A DNA stretch of 42,842 bases from DATDOY01 sp035293045 (GTDB taxonomy: Bacteria; Actinomycetota; Acidimicrobiia; IMCC26256; JACPCJ01). Under the pieces are notes generated by a model. That model did no database searches. It was given only the letters and a program-made list of their open reading frames with translations, and was not told the DNA's origin. How positions within the stretch are numbered: the stretch's first letter is position 1; each line of letters begins with the position of its first letter. The DNA lies in assembly GCA_035293045.1 (NCBI GenBank), contig DATDOY010000248.1, positions 1 through 42,842 of the forward strand. The letters are read 5' to 3'. A program made the position numbers and the translations under genes. Shown here piece after piece: positions 7,679 through 16,432 of this stretch.

Positions 7679-10471
7679 ATGCCCAAGAAGATCAGGGTTT
7701 ACGAGCTGGCTCGCGAGCTGGGCGTCGAGAATGCCGACATTCTCACCCTCTCCGAAGAGCTGAAGATCGGGGTCAAGAGCCACTCCTCGAGCATCGAGGA
7801 GGCGCAGGCAGACCGCGTTCGTCGCCTCGCGCGCGAGAAGGGGATCGCCAAGTCGGTCGAGGAACTCGAGGAAGAGCGCAAGGCGGAAGAAGCTCGCAAG
7901 CGCGCCGAGGAGATCGCCAAGGGGGAGCGCAAGGTCATTCGTGCGGGGGGCGCCCCGAGCAAGGCCGCCGGCCCCGCAACGACGACAGAGGGAACGTCGC
8001 CGATTGTCGACGAGCCGTCGGCGCTCGCACCCGAGCCCGAGCCAACCCACCGAGTCATTCGCTCGACCGTGCAGACCGAGGCCGAGGTCCCTGAGCGCGC
8101 CGACGCCCCGAGCCCGGCGCCGGTCCGTGCGCCGGCGCCGACCGCGCCCACACCAGTGGCGCCGGCGTCTCCAGGCCGGGCCAACCCGCCGGCGCGGCCG
8201 TCGGTCGATCGCCCCGCTGTCGAGCGCCCCGCCGCCTCTGCGGCGCCCCCGGCTGCGCCCGAAGCGCCCACCGACGCCGACGCCGTCGACGGCGAGTCCG
8301 CGCGCACACCGCTTTCGTCAACCGGACGCCCCATCCCGCCGCCCCCCGGACTCGGCGGTCGCAAGATTCCGCCACCGCCACCGCGCGGCGGTCCGCGTAC
8401 TTCGGGCGGCCCGGGCGGTCCGCGTACTTCTGGCGGTCCCGGTGGCGGCCCGCGTCCCAGCGGAGGCGGCGGTCCCGGCGGAGGAGCCGGTGGTGGGTAT
8501 CGACCGAGCGGCCCTCCTGGCACGGGTCAGCGCCCCGGAGGCGGTCCTCCGCCCCCCGGCGGCGGACGGGGTCGGCCCGGCGGGCCTCCCGGTCGCAAGC
8601 GCAAGAAGCGTCGTCGGCGGCGCGAGGAGGAGTTGGAGCCGCAGCAGGCGACGACCTTCACGCCGGAAGACGCGCCCGTCCCCGAAGGCGAGATCGTCAT
8701 TGAGCGCGGCATCACCCCACAGGAGTACGCGCCCAAGCTGAATCGCACGTCGGCCGACATCGTGCGCCTGCTCATGCAGGCGGGCGAGATGGTGACCGCA
8801 ACGCAGTCGCTGAGCGACGAGATGATCGAACTCATCGCCGACGAGCTCGGCGCGGAGATCCTGCTCGTCAACGCCGGGCAGGAGGAAGAGGTCGAGCTGC
8901 AGGCGCTGTTGTCGGTCGACGATGACGACGACGAGGACGACGCGCTCCTCGAGTGGCGCCCTCCGGTCGTCACCGTCATGGGACACGTCGACCACGGCAA
9001 GACGCTTCTCCTCGACAAGATCCGTTCCGCGAACGTGGTGGCGCAGGAGGCCGGCGGCATCACCCAGCACATCGGCGCCTACCAAGTCGAGCGCGACGGC
9101 AAGAAGATGACGTTCATCGACACCCCGGGTCACGAGGCCTTCACGGCCATGCGGGCCCGTGGTGCTGAGGCAACCGACATCGCCGTGCTCGTCGTGGCGG
9201 GCGACGACGGCGTGATGCCGCAGACGGTCGAGGCGCTCAACCACGCCAAGGCCGCCGACGTGCCGATCATCGTCGCCATCAACAAGGTCGATCGCGAGGA
9301 CGCCGACCCGCAACGCGTGCGCCAGCAGCTCAGCGAGCACGGGCTCATCCCCGAGGAGTGGGGCGGCGAGACCGTCATGAACGAGGTGTCGGCGATGACC
9401 GGCGCGGGCATCGACGAACTGCTCGAGTCGATCCTCCTCGTCGCCGAGGTCGAAGAACTCGTGGCCAACCCGAAGGTGCCGGCCCGCGCCGTGGTGCTCG
9501 AGGCCAACCTCGATCCCGGCCGCGGCCCCCTCGCCACGGTCATCGTGGAGCGGGGAACGCTGCGGGTTGGTGACCCCGTGGTCGCCGGGGCAGCGTGGGG
9601 ACGCGTGCGGGCGCTCGTCGATGATCGCGGTGGGCGCATCGACGATGCCGGCCCCTCGACGCCCGTCGAGGTCATGGGCTTCGAGGAAGTTCCGACGGCG
9701 GGTGACGAACTCCGTGTCGCACCCGACGAGAAGACGGCCCGCACGGTGGCGGAAGCCCGTGGCCGCCGCCGTCGCCACGCCCAACTTGTCGGCACGATCT
9801 CGGTCACCGGTGGCGGCGCCCGACTCGAGGACATCTTCAGCCAGATTCAGGCGGGCGAAGTCGCCAGCCTCAACCTGATCCTCAAGGCCGACGTGCAGGG
9901 CAGCCTCGAAGCCATCACCGAGGCCCTCCGCCGGCTCGAGCGCGACGAAGTGAAACTCAACTTCGTGCACCGCGGGGTCGGCGGGATCACCGAGAGCGAC
10001 GTCACCCTCGCGGCGGCCTCCTCGGCCACCATCATCGGGTTCAACGTGCGGCCCGACCGGATCGCCCGCGAGCTCGCCGAGCAGGACGATGTCGAGATCC
10101 GCCTCTACGAGGTCATCTACAAGGCCATCGAAGAGGTCGAAGCCGCCATGCTCGGCATGCTCGAGCCCGAATTCGAAGAGGTGGTCACTGGCGAAGCCGA
10201 GGTGCGCGAGATCTTCGGGATCCCGCGGGTCGGCAAGGTTGCGGGGTGTTACGTCACCAACGGGGTGATCAAGCGTGGAGACAAGGTCCGCTTCCTCCGC
10301 GACGGCGTCGTCATCTGGAACGGCGAGATCTCGTCGCTGAAGCGGTTCAAGGAGGACGCGCGCGAGGTGGCGTCGGGCTACGAGTGCGGAATTGGGCTCT
10401 CCGACTTCCAGGACCTCAAGGCCGGCGACGTCATCGAGACCTACGAGAACCGCGAGATCGCCCGCACCTGA
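7679..10471 (+). CDS. infB: Translation initiation factor IF-2
   Basis: A 930-residue GTPase that places initiator tRNA on the 30S subunit. An N-terminal IF2_N helical domain (about 1-55) is followed by a charged coiled segment (about 55-85). A long Ala/Pro/Gly/Arg-rich linker follows (about 90-315, with repeated GGPRTSGGPG units and a KRKKRRRRR patch), then a second IF2_N-like domain. The G domain shows G1 GHVDHGKT (435-442), G3 DTPGHE (481-486) and G4 NKVD (535-538). Domains II to IV complete the C-terminus. It ends the rimP operon, and a strong hairpin terminator lies 15 nt after its stop. Confidence 0.98.
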   Translation: MPKKIRVYELARELGVENADILTLSEELKIGVKSHSSSIEEAQADRVRRLAREKGIAKSVEELEEERKAEEARKRAEEIAKGERKVIRAGGAPSKAAGPATTTEGTSPIVDEPSALAPEPEPTHRVIRSTVQTEAEVPERADAPSPAPVRAPAPTAPTPVAPASPGRANPPARPSVDRPAVERPAASAAPPAAPEAPTDADAVDGESARTPLSSTGRPIPPPPGLGGRKIPPPPPRGGPRTSGGPGGPRTSGGPGGGPRPSGGGGPGGGAGGGYRPSGPPGTGQRPGGGPPPPGGGRGRPGGPPGRKRKKRRRRREEELEPQQATTFTPEDAPVPEGEIVIERGITPQEYAPKLNRTSADIVRLLMQAGEMVTATQSLSDEMIELIADELGAEILLVNAGQEEEVELQALLSVDDDDDEDDALLEWRPPVVTVMGHVDHGKTLLLDKIRSANVVAQEAGGITQHIGAYQVERDGKKMTFIDTPGHEAFTAMRARGAEATDIAVLVVAGDDGVMPQTVEALNHAKAADVPIIVAINKVDREDADPQRVRQQLSEHGLIPEEWGGETVMNEVSAMTGAGIDELLESILLVAEVEELVANPKVPARAVVLEANLDPGRGPLATVIVERGTLRVGDPVVAGAAWGRVRALVDDRGGRIDDAGPSTPVEVMGFEEVPTAGDELRVAPDEKTARTVAEARGRRRRHAQLVGTISVTGGGARLEDIFSQIQAGEVASLNLILKADVQGSLEAITEALRRLERDEVKLNFVHRGVGGITESDVTLAAASSATIIGFNVRPDRIARELAEQDDVEIRLYEVIYKAIEEVEAAMLGMLEPEFEEVVTGEAEVREIFGIPRVGKVAGCYVTNGVIKRGDKVRFLRDGVVIWNGEISSLKRFKEDAREVASGYECGIGLSDFQDLKAGDVIETYENREIART

Positions 10472-10485
10472 GTCCGCCTGGTGAG

Positions 10486-10525
10486 TGTGAGTGCTGGCCC
10501 GGCGTGAGCCGGGCCAGCACTCACA
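10486..10525. terminator. Bidirectional 18-bp hairpin terminator, infB / kimA-like
   Basis: Arms of 18 bp (TGTGAGTGCTGGCCCGGC and its exact complement) surround a GTGA loop. It sits between the convergent infB and kimA-like stops, 15 nt from each. No T-run follows on either side, as is common for actinobacterial terminators. Confidence 0.85.
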
Positions 10526-10539
10526 CCGCTCGCGTGGGA

Positions 10540-12849
10540 CTATGCATGGATGGGTGGGTGAATCTCATACGCCGGGTTGATGACGGCGAGCCGGCCCTTG
10601 TGTTCGACCACCATCCCGACCACGGTCATCCTGGTCCCGACGTCGACCCCGGCGAGTTCGCGCCGGCCGTGGAAGACCACCGAGATGCGGGCGGTGTCGT
10701 CGGCCAGCGTCAGCTCGATCGTCGGTACGCCGGCCGCCGGCAGGAGTCGCATCCCTTCGACCCTCCCCGCGACCCTTGCACGCCTCCGCAGGCGCGCCTC
10801 GCTGATCGCCATGACGTCGGCCGGGCGCTCGGCGGTCGAACGCGGTTCGCTCTTTTCGATCTCGTCGCCTGCACCCCCGGCCGTGTCTTTGACCGCCTGG
10901 CGACGCCCCGAGTCGAAATGGAAGGGGACGGTCGTCACATTGGCGTGAGGGAGGCTCGACACCGCGAGCGCGATCTCGTCGGCCGTCTGGTCGTGCAGTA
11001 TGCGGTGCCAGAACCCGCGGTACTTGCGGTCGGGTAGCAGCACGGTGACCTCGGTCTGCCGATCGTCGAGTGCGTGCGCGACCACATCGACGGCGACCCG
11101 AGTGAGGCGCCGGTCGGGGCAGTCGACCAGCTCAAGGGCTACGTGCGAGAGTCCGTGCGACCGCCACGCGGCGGCGAGCGCGTCGGCCTTTTGGTGATCG
11201 ACCACGAAGTGCACGGCGCGCAGCTCGTCGGGACGCAGCGATCGCGCGTACTGGATCGCCCGCGCCGCGGCGAGATCGAGGCGGTCGATGAAGACGAAGA
11301 CGACGTGGCGGCGAAGCAGCGGCGCTTGCACTGCGTCGGGCACGTCGTGCTCGAGCTGGTACGCCTCGGTCTCGTACTGCCGGGCCAGGCGCAGCAGCAG
11401 CAGCACGAAGATCGGGATCGCCACGATGATGGCCCACGCCCCGTGGGTGAACTTGGTGACGGCCACGATGACGGCCACGACCGCCGAGATGAAGGCGCCC
11501 ACGCCGTTGATAGCGACCCCGCGCTGCCATCCCGGCTCGCGCAGGCGGAGGTGCCGCTTGGTCATGCCGGCCTGCGAGAGCGTGAAGGACGTGAACACGC
11601 CCACGGCGTACAGCGGAATCAGGCGCTCCACTTCGGCCCCGGTGACGACGACGAGGCCCATGGCTGCCGCCGAGAGGAAGATGATGCCGTTGGAGAACAC
11701 CAGACGGTGTCCCCGCTGGGTCAGCTGTCGGGGTAGGAAGCTGTCTCCGGCTTGGAACGATGCGAGGCGCGGGAAGTCGGCGAAACTCGTGTTCGCCGCC
11801 ATCACCAGGATCAACATCGTCGCGGCTTGGAGCATGTAGAAGAGCACGTCGCCCGTCGCGCCGGCCCCGTAGACGAGGCGACCGATCTGGGCGATCACTG
11901 TGGGCGTGCCCTCTTCGAAGGGGACCACGTGGGTCTTGGACGCGATCAGCGAGATCCCGAGAAACATGATCCCGAGGCAGCAGCCCATGATGGTGAGTGT
12001 GAGGCGGGCGTTCTTCCACTCCGGTGCGCGGAACGCGGGGACGCCGTCGGAGATGGCCTCGACGCCGGTCACCGCGGCCCCTCCCGAGGCAAACGCGTGC
12101 AGCACGATGAAGATCGACGCCCCGTAGAGGAGCCCGCTCCCCGCATCCCCGAACTCCCTCATGCCCTCAACATGTTCAGCGCGGGGCAGATCGCCGAGGA
12201 AGTGCTGCCACAGCCCCATCCCCAGCAGGATCGCGACGTTGATCATGAAGAAGTAGGTGGGAACGGCGAAGACCTTTCCGGACTCTCGCAGTCCTCGAAG
12301 GTTGCCGAACGCGATGATGAGGATGAACGAGACGGCGATCGGGATCCGGTAGGGCGTGAGGGCGTGGAAGGCGGAGGTGAGGGCGGCCGTGCCTGCCGCG
12401 ACCGACACCGCGACCGTCAGGATGTAGTCGGTGAGGAGGGCCACGCCGGCGACTTGCGCCACCACGATGCCGAAGTTGTCTCGCGTCACGAGGTACGCGC
12501 TTCCCGACTGCGGATAGGCCTTGATCGTCTGGCGGTACGACAGGATCAACAGGGCGAGCACGCCGAGCATGGCCAGCGTGATCGGCATGACGAGGGAGAA
12601 GGCGGCCACTCCCACCGCGGGGACGAGCACGCGGAGGATCTCCTCGGTCGCGTACGCCGAGGACGAGAGGTTGTCCGACGCGAAGACGGCAAGCGCCGTC
12701 GGGTTTCCGAGCCGCTCGTGGGCAAGCGCTTCGGTGTGAAGCGGATCGCCGAGAAAGAAACTCTTCAGCCGATACCGAAGGCTGTCGGGCGGTAGGGGGA
12801 TGGTGGGCCTGAGCGGCTCCGGCTCGGGCGCTCGGTCATTCGGCAGCAC
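10540..12849 (-). CDS. kimA: KimA-like potassium importer (KUP/APC superfamily) with C-terminal OB-fold
   Basis: A 769-residue membrane protein. The transporter part (about 20-490) has about 12 hydrophobic helices and closely follows Bacillus KimA (YdaO), as in ASDNLSSSAYATEEIL, LSYRQTIKAYPQSGSAYLV, LTDYILTVAVSVAAGTAA and VTGVEAISDGVPAF. A soluble domain (about 490-620) ends in KYRGFWHRILHDQTA and TTVPFHF, also like KimA, where this part binds c-di-AMP. K+ uptake is the inferred function; a generic amino-acid permease label is the alternative. A disordered segment leads to a roughly 90-residue OB-fold-like domain (about 680-769), an addition that Bacillus KimA lacks. The GTG start has a GAGGAGGAG Shine-Dalgarno 7 nt upstream. 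The gene diverges from two RCK genes. Confidence 0.85.
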   Translation of the reverse strand: MLPNDRAPEPEPLRPTIPLPPDSLRYRLKSFFLGDPLHTEALAHERLGNPTALAVFASDNLSSSAYATEEILRVLVPAVGVAAFSLVMPITLAMLGVLALLILSYRQTIKAYPQSGSAYLVTRDNFGIVVAQVAGVALLTDYILTVAVSVAAGTAALTSAFHALTPYRIPIAVSFILIIAFGNLRGLRESGKVFAVPTYFFMINVAILLGMGLWQHFLGDLPRAEHVEGMREFGDAGSGLLYGASIFIVLHAFASGGAAVTGVEAISDGVPAFRAPEWKNARLTLTIMGCCLGIMFLGISLIASKTHVVPFEEGTPTVIAQIGRLVYGAGATGDVLFYMLQAATMLILVMAANTSFADFPRLASFQAGDSFLPRQLTQRGHRLVFSNGIIFLSAAAMGLVVVTGAEVERLIPLYAVGVFTSFTLSQAGMTKRHLRLREPGWQRGVAINGVGAFISAVVAVIVAVTKFTHGAWAIIVAIPIFVLLLLRLARQYETEAYQLEHDVPDAVQAPLLRRHVVFVFIDRLDLAAARAIQYARSLRPDELRAVHFVVDHQKADALAAAWRSHGLSHVALELVDCPDRRLTRVAVDVVAHALDDRQTEVTVLLPDRKYRGFWHRILHDQTADEIALAVSSLPHANVTTVPFHFDSGRRQAVKDTAGGAGDEIEKSEPRSTAERPADVMAISEARLRRRARVAGRVEGMRLLPAAGVPTIELTLADDTARISVVFHGRRELAGVDVGTRMTVVGMVVEHKGRLAVINPAYEIHPPIHA

Positions 12850-13032
12850 GACGGTCTCCTCCTCGAGCGAATGCGAGCCGGCGTTAGCGTACGGCGGTGC
12901 GCGGGACGAGTCGTGCCGGGGCGCCTCGTCCGAGACGCCCTGTTCGAGACAGGCGCGGCGGACGCGTCTCGTTAGGATCCTCACGCTCGCAGTCAACGAC
13001 GTCGGACCAAGGCCCGCCGTCCGGAGGTACGC
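12850..13032. promoter_or_regulatory. Divergent promoter region kimA-like / trkA pair
   Basis: A 183-bp spacer. Candidate -10 boxes are TACGCT on the minus strand (12886-12891) and TAGGAT on the plus strand (12973-12978); neither has a good -35. Between them lies an inverted repeat CCTGT-N5-ACAGG (12939-12953), a possible operator. The trkA-like start has a GGAGG Shine-Dalgarno at 13022-13026. No c-di-AMP riboswitch is evident; the kimA-like leader from this box would be only about 30 nt. Confidence 0.35.
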
Positions 13033-13695
13033 ATGCACGTCGTCGTCGTGGGGTGTGGTCGGGTGGGGAGCGAGCTCGCCGTGGCCCTCGAAGGGGCAGG
13101 CGAGTCGGTCACCGTGGTCGACAAGAACGTCCACTCGTTCACGCGCCTGCCGGAATCCTTCGCGGGTGAACGGGTGGTGGGGTTCGGGTTCGACCGAGAC
13201 ACGCTCGTCGAGGCGGGCGTGGACCGCGCCGGCGCGGTTGCCGCCGTCACGAGCGGCGACAACTCCAACATCCTGACGGCGCGTGTCGCCCGAGAGACCT
13301 TCGGCATCGAGGCGGTCGTAGCCCGGATCTACGACCCTCGGCGCGCCGCGATCTACGAGCGCCTCGGCATTCCCACGGTGGCGACCGTGGCGTGGACGAC
13401 GGAACAAGTGCTCCGACGGCTTTCTCCGCAGCAGCATCACCGCGACTGGATCGACCCCACCGGCACGGTGACGCTCGTCGAGCGAGCGCTTCCCGTGACG
13501 TGGTGCGCCCGCCGCCTCCAAGAGATCAACGAGCCGGGGCGGTGGTGGCTGGTCGCGGTCACCCGAACCGGAGAGACCAAGATTGCGTCGTCGGAGTTGG
13601 TCGGGCAGGAGGGCGACGTGCTGCGCATCGTGAGCGACGTCGGTGCCCTTGACGACCTCGGGGCGAGGCTCGGCGTCACGGACGGAGGTCACTGA
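13033..13695 (+). CDS. trkA: TrkA-like RCK protein 1 (K+ transport regulator)
   Basis: A 220-residue cytoplasmic regulator with one RCK_N domain and one RCK_C domain. The N-terminus has the Rossmann nucleotide motif GCGRVG (7-12), an acidic VVDKN end to strand 2 and TSGDNSNILTARVARE. The C-terminal part (about 145-215) contains TVTLVERALP and a GDVLRIVSD strand typical of RCK_C. Such subunits bind NAD(H), ATP or ADP and gate Trk/Ktr-type K+ channels. Here the only transporter nearby is the divergent KimA-like protein, so control of that protein is a plausible but unproven inference. The ATG has a GGAGG Shine-Dalgarno, and the stop overlaps the start of the second RCK gene. Confidence 0.88.
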   Translation: MHVVVVGCGRVGSELAVALEGAGESVTVVDKNVHSFTRLPESFAGERVVGFGFDRDTLVEAGVDRAGAVAAVTSGDNSNILTARVARETFGIEAVVARIYDPRRAAIYERLGIPTVATVAWTTEQVLRRLSPQQHHRDWIDPTGTVTLVERALPVTWCARRLQEINEPGRWWLVAVTRTGETKIASSELVGQEGDVLRIVSDVGALDDLGARLGVTDGGH

Positions 13696-14357
13696 TGCGT
13701 GTCGTGATCGCCGGCGGCGGCAATGTCGGCGGCTACATCGCTGGGGAGCTTTCCGCCGCCGACCACGAAGTCCTCGTGATCGAGCAGGAGCCGGCCGTCG
13801 CCGAGCGCGGCATGGGCCGGCCGGGCGTGACGTGGCTCGTCGCCGACGCGTGCGAGTTCGCCTCGTTGCAGCAAGCAGGTCTCGAAACCGCCGATGTCGT
13901 TGTGGCGGCCACCGGCGACGACGAGGACAACCTGGTGGTGTCGCTGCTCGCCAAGCAGGAGTTCGGCGTGCCGCGGGTCGTCGCCCGCGTCAACCACCCC
14001 AAGAACGAATGGCTCTTCAACGAGACGTGGGGGGTTGATGTGTCCGTGTCGACGCCGCACCTCATCACGGCCCTCGTCGAGGAGGCGGTGACCGTCGGCA
14101 CCCTCGTGCGGCTGCTCCAGTTCGAGCGCGGTCAGGCGCGTCTCGTCGAGGTGACCCTGGCCCCCGATTCCCCCGCCGTGGGCATCGAGATCAAGGACAT
14201 CGACATCCCACGCGATTCGACCATCGTGGCGATTGTGCGCGACGAGCACGTCGTCGTCCCTCGAGGCGACACGCGGTTCGAGATCAACGACGAGGTCTTG
14301 GCCCTCGTCACGCCTGACTCGGAAGGCACCGTTCGGAAGGTGTTCACCGGGCGATAA
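13695..14357 (+). CDS. trkA: TrkA-like RCK protein 2
   Basis: A 220-residue paralogue of the preceding protein, with Rossmann motif GGGNVG (7-12), VVVAATGDDEDNLVVSLLAK and an RCK_C domain (about 140-215) holding VGIEIKDIDIPRDSTIVAIVR. The ATG shares its A with the stop of the first gene (TGATG), so translation is coupled and a heteromeric ring of the two is likely. The paired arrangement recalls the CeoB/CeoC pair of mycobacteria. The gene's last 14 nt overlap the convergent unknown gene on the minus strand. Confidence 0.88.
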   Translation: MRVVIAGGGNVGGYIAGELSAADHEVLVIEQEPAVAERGMGRPGVTWLVADACEFASLQQAGLETADVVVAATGDDEDNLVVSLLAKQEFGVPRVVARVNHPKNEWLFNETWGVDVSVSTPHLITALVEEAVTVGTLVRLLQFERGQARLVEVTLAPDSPAVGIEIKDIDIPRDSTIVAIVRDEHVVVPRGDTRFEINDEVLALVTPDSEGTVRKVFTGR

Positions 14358-15603
14358 CGCGCACGGGAACCTCGACACGGATCGGATCGAAGTTCCCCTC
14401 GACAACGAGCGCCACGGTGTAGTCGCCCGGCGTCGCGTCGTCGGGCACGTGGATCCCGATCTCCCGCTCGTCGCCGCGGCCGGGACGGATCATCGAACTG
14501 ATCGGTTGGGTGGCGTTGTCGAAGAACCCGCCCTCGTCGTAGATGAGCCCCGCGGTCACGCCGCCGCGGGCGGGCCGGTCTTCTCCGCCGTCCATGTCGG
14601 GGAGGGGATCGAGGGCGAGTTCCACCCAACTTCCCGCCGGGTTCCCCGGCGTGATGGAGGCCATCGCCATGTCGAAGCGGCCCCGGTTCGTCGGGGCCCA
14701 CGTGAAGGTGGTGTATTCACCGGCGAGGGCGGGGTTGGGGATCCGCTTGACCTCGACGTCAGCCGTGGTAGCGAGCTGCGCGATGCCGTCGACCCAGATC
14801 TGGCGCGGCGTGAGCTCTCCCGTGATGGCGAGTTCGGGCGCGCCGCGTCCGATCGCCACGGTTCCATCGCCGCGGATGCCGACGAACTCGTGCGCATACG
14901 ACGCGCCGTCGAAGGCCATGCCACCGGAGCCGGCCCACGTGAGCCATTCCGCGTCGACCGCGATCGGCCCGGTCGGGATGTCGACCCATTCGCGGCCCTG
15001 AACGGGGAACGGCTCGTCGCTGACGATCGTGATGGGCGCGCGGAGTGTGACAGGCACGGGGGGTTGCGTCGCGCGGTCGTCGGCGTTCGGCAGGAAGGTC
15101 ATCGATGACGCCTCGACGGTCAACGGTCCGTTGGCGCGCACACCGGCAACCCCGGAGGGTCGGGTGTCAGGCAGAAGGTCGGCGCCGATGAATCCCGCGC
15201 CGCTGGGCATGACGCGCAGGGCGTGGATGCCGAAGCGCAGCCCGCTCCCACTCACGCGCACGTCCGACGCACGCGACTCGAGGGTGCCGGGGCCGAGGGC
15301 GTTCCCCTCGGAGTCGATCACGCTTCCGACCGTGAGGAAGCCCTCGCCGCCTCGGAGGTGCACGCTGGCGAGGTCCCTCACGGTTCCGCTCACGACCAGC
15401 GATCGGGCGTGTCCGTCGACGACGGCGGTGCCAATGGGATCGCCGGAACCTCCGGCCGCGTTCGTTCTGGTCTCGTCGCCGGGGTGGAGTTCGTCGCCGT
15501 CGATCGCTCGGTAGACGACCGCGGTTGCGATCAAGGCGGTCAGGACCGCGAGGACCCCGAGCACGACGGGGAGGTAGGTGCGATTCGGGGGGGATGACGT
15601 CAT
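14344..15603 (-). CDS. Membrane-anchored extracytoplasmic protein of unknown function
   Basis: A 419-residue protein I do not recognise. A short basic/Pro N-terminus precedes one hydrophobic helix (about 11-31, YLPVVLGVLAVLTALIATAV). The rest is soluble and beta-rich, so it is probably an outward-facing domain anchored by an uncleaved signal. No lipobox Cys is present. The last 100 residues contain IGIHVPDDATPGDYTVALVVEG and RVEVPVRVIAR, an immunoglobulin-like beta-sandwich resembling DUF11/CARDB or NEW3-type segments. The middle part has repeated short strands ending in SGTV, GPLTV and GTVAIGRG. It converges on the second RCK gene with a 14-nt overlap. No Shine-Dalgarno is visible before the ATG, so the start is uncertain. 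Confidence 0.7.
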   Translation of the reverse strand: MTSSPPNRTYLPVVLGVLAVLTALIATAVVYRAIDGDELHPGDETRTNAAGGSGDPIGTAVVDGHARSLVVSGTVRDLASVHLRGGEGFLTVGSVIDSEGNALGPGTLESRASDVRVSGSGLRFGIHALRVMPSGAGFIGADLLPDTRPSGVAGVRANGPLTVEASSMTFLPNADDRATQPPVPVTLRAPITIVSDEPFPVQGREWVDIPTGPIAVDAEWLTWAGSGGMAFDGASYAHEFVGIRGDGTVAIGRGAPELAITGELTPRQIWVDGIAQLATTADVEVKRIPNPALAGEYTTFTWAPTNRGRFDMAMASITPGNPAGSWVELALDPLPDMDGGEDRPARGGVTAGLIYDEGGFFDNATQPISSMIRPGRGDEREIGIHVPDDATPGDYTVALVVEGNFDPIRVEVPVRVIAR

Positions 15604-15731
15604 CGGTGCAGGAAAGTCTGGTGCCGTCTCGGGCTCGGCCCGGGGATCCGGGTTGATGGAGTTGAGCGTGGTACCGATGAGACGAGCGAGAGGGCGCGAC
15701 CACGCGCACCCAACGCGAGAGAATGGGTGCT

Positions 15732-16022
15732 GTGCATGCCGCTGCCGTCAGGTTCGACCTCTTTGTGCCTGAGTCGCGGTCGTTGAAGCGCAAGCGCCAG
15801 GCGATCCGTCCGATCGTCGAAGGCCTCCGGCACAAGTTCCGGGTCTCGGTTGCGGAGGTGGGGTGCCACGACCAGTGGCAACGATCGGTGATCGGTGTCG
15901 CCGTGGTCGCCGAGAGCAGTCATCACCTCGAGGACGTCCTGGCGAATTGCGAACGCTTCGTCTACGCGGCGGGCGACGTCGAGGTGCTCGAAGTGCAAAC
16001 GACGTACCTGGAGGAACCGTGA
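15732..16022 (+). CDS. DUF503 (YlxP-like) family protein
   Basis: A 96-residue small protein of the DUF503 family. The diagnostic pattern is RFDLFVPESRSLKRKRQAI followed by FRVSVAEVG and RSVIGVAVVAESSHHLEDVL. The gene usually sits between infB and rbfA and is suspected to act in ribosome biogenesis, but no activity is established. The GTG at 15732 aligns with the usual N-terminus and has GAGAGA 9 nt upstream. The in-frame ATG at 15723 would add three residues and overlaps that Shine-Dalgarno less favourably. It overlaps the rbfA start by 4 nt. Here it is separated from infB by the 5-kb K+ block. Confidence 0.85.
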   Translation: MHAAAVRFDLFVPESRSLKRKRQAIRPIVEGLRHKFRVSVAEVGCHDQWQRSVIGVAVVAESSHHLEDVLANCERFVYAAGDVEVLEVQTTYLEEP

Positions 16023-16432
16023 GCGACCGGCGCTATCCGCGCACTGCCCGCGTCAACGAGGTTGTCCACGAAGTGCTCGCCGACGAGTTGGCCCGGATGT
16101 CGGATCCCCGTCTCGAACTGGTCACCATCACAGGGGTCGAAGTGAGCGCAGACCTCAAACACGCACGAGTCTTCTATTCGTCGCTCGCCTCCGAGGTCGA
16201 TGAGACCGAGGTCACATCGGTGGCGCCCGTGCGAGGTGGGAGGCAGGAAACGAGCACCGACGTGGCGAACGCGTTGGAGTCGGCTCGGCGCCCCCTGCAA
16301 TCGGCGCTGGGGCGGCAGGTTCGGCTGAAGTACGTTCCGAAGCTCGTGTTCGAGGAGGACCGGTCGATGCGCACGGGCCAACGGATCGAGGAGATCATCC
16401 GTGATCTCCATCCCGACGGCGAAGGTCAGTGA
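16019..16432 (+). CDS. rbfA: Ribosome-binding factor A
   Basis: A 137-residue KH-fold protein that binds the 30S subunit and helps 16S rRNA processing. Signature segments are RVNEVVHEVLADELARMSDPRL, the TITGVEVSADLKHARVFYS strand pair and a C-terminal LKYVPKLVFEEDRSMRTGQRIEEII. A short extra loop (about 70-80, PVRGGRQET) makes it slightly longer than the usual 120-130 residues. The GTG start has GGAGGA 5 nt upstream, and its first 4 nt overlap the DUF503 stop. Its stop overlaps the nrnA start, so the run DUF503-rbfA-nrnA is translationally coupled. Confidence 0.95.
   Translation: MSDRRYPRTARVNEVVHEVLADELARMSDPRLELVTITGVEVSADLKHARVFYSSLASEVDETEVTSVAPVRGGRQETSTDVANALESARRPLQSALGRQVRLKYVPKLVFEEDRSMRTGQRIEEIIRDLHPDGEGQ

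Noticed and set aside
8380..8620. Repetitive G/C-rich DNA in infB that looks like tandem repeats
   Set aside because: It encodes the Gly/Pro/Arg linker of IF2 in frame; repeats follow the amino-acid composition and are common in this protein.
12850..12885. c-di-AMP (ydaO-type) riboswitch before the kimA-like gene
   Set aside because: The likely leader is only about 30 nt, too short for that riboswitch, and its conserved core is not seen.
14350..14366. A GATAACGCGC sequence resembling one arm of the 47-bp palindromes
   Set aside because: It lies at the end of the second RCK gene, has no matching second arm, and is likely chance.
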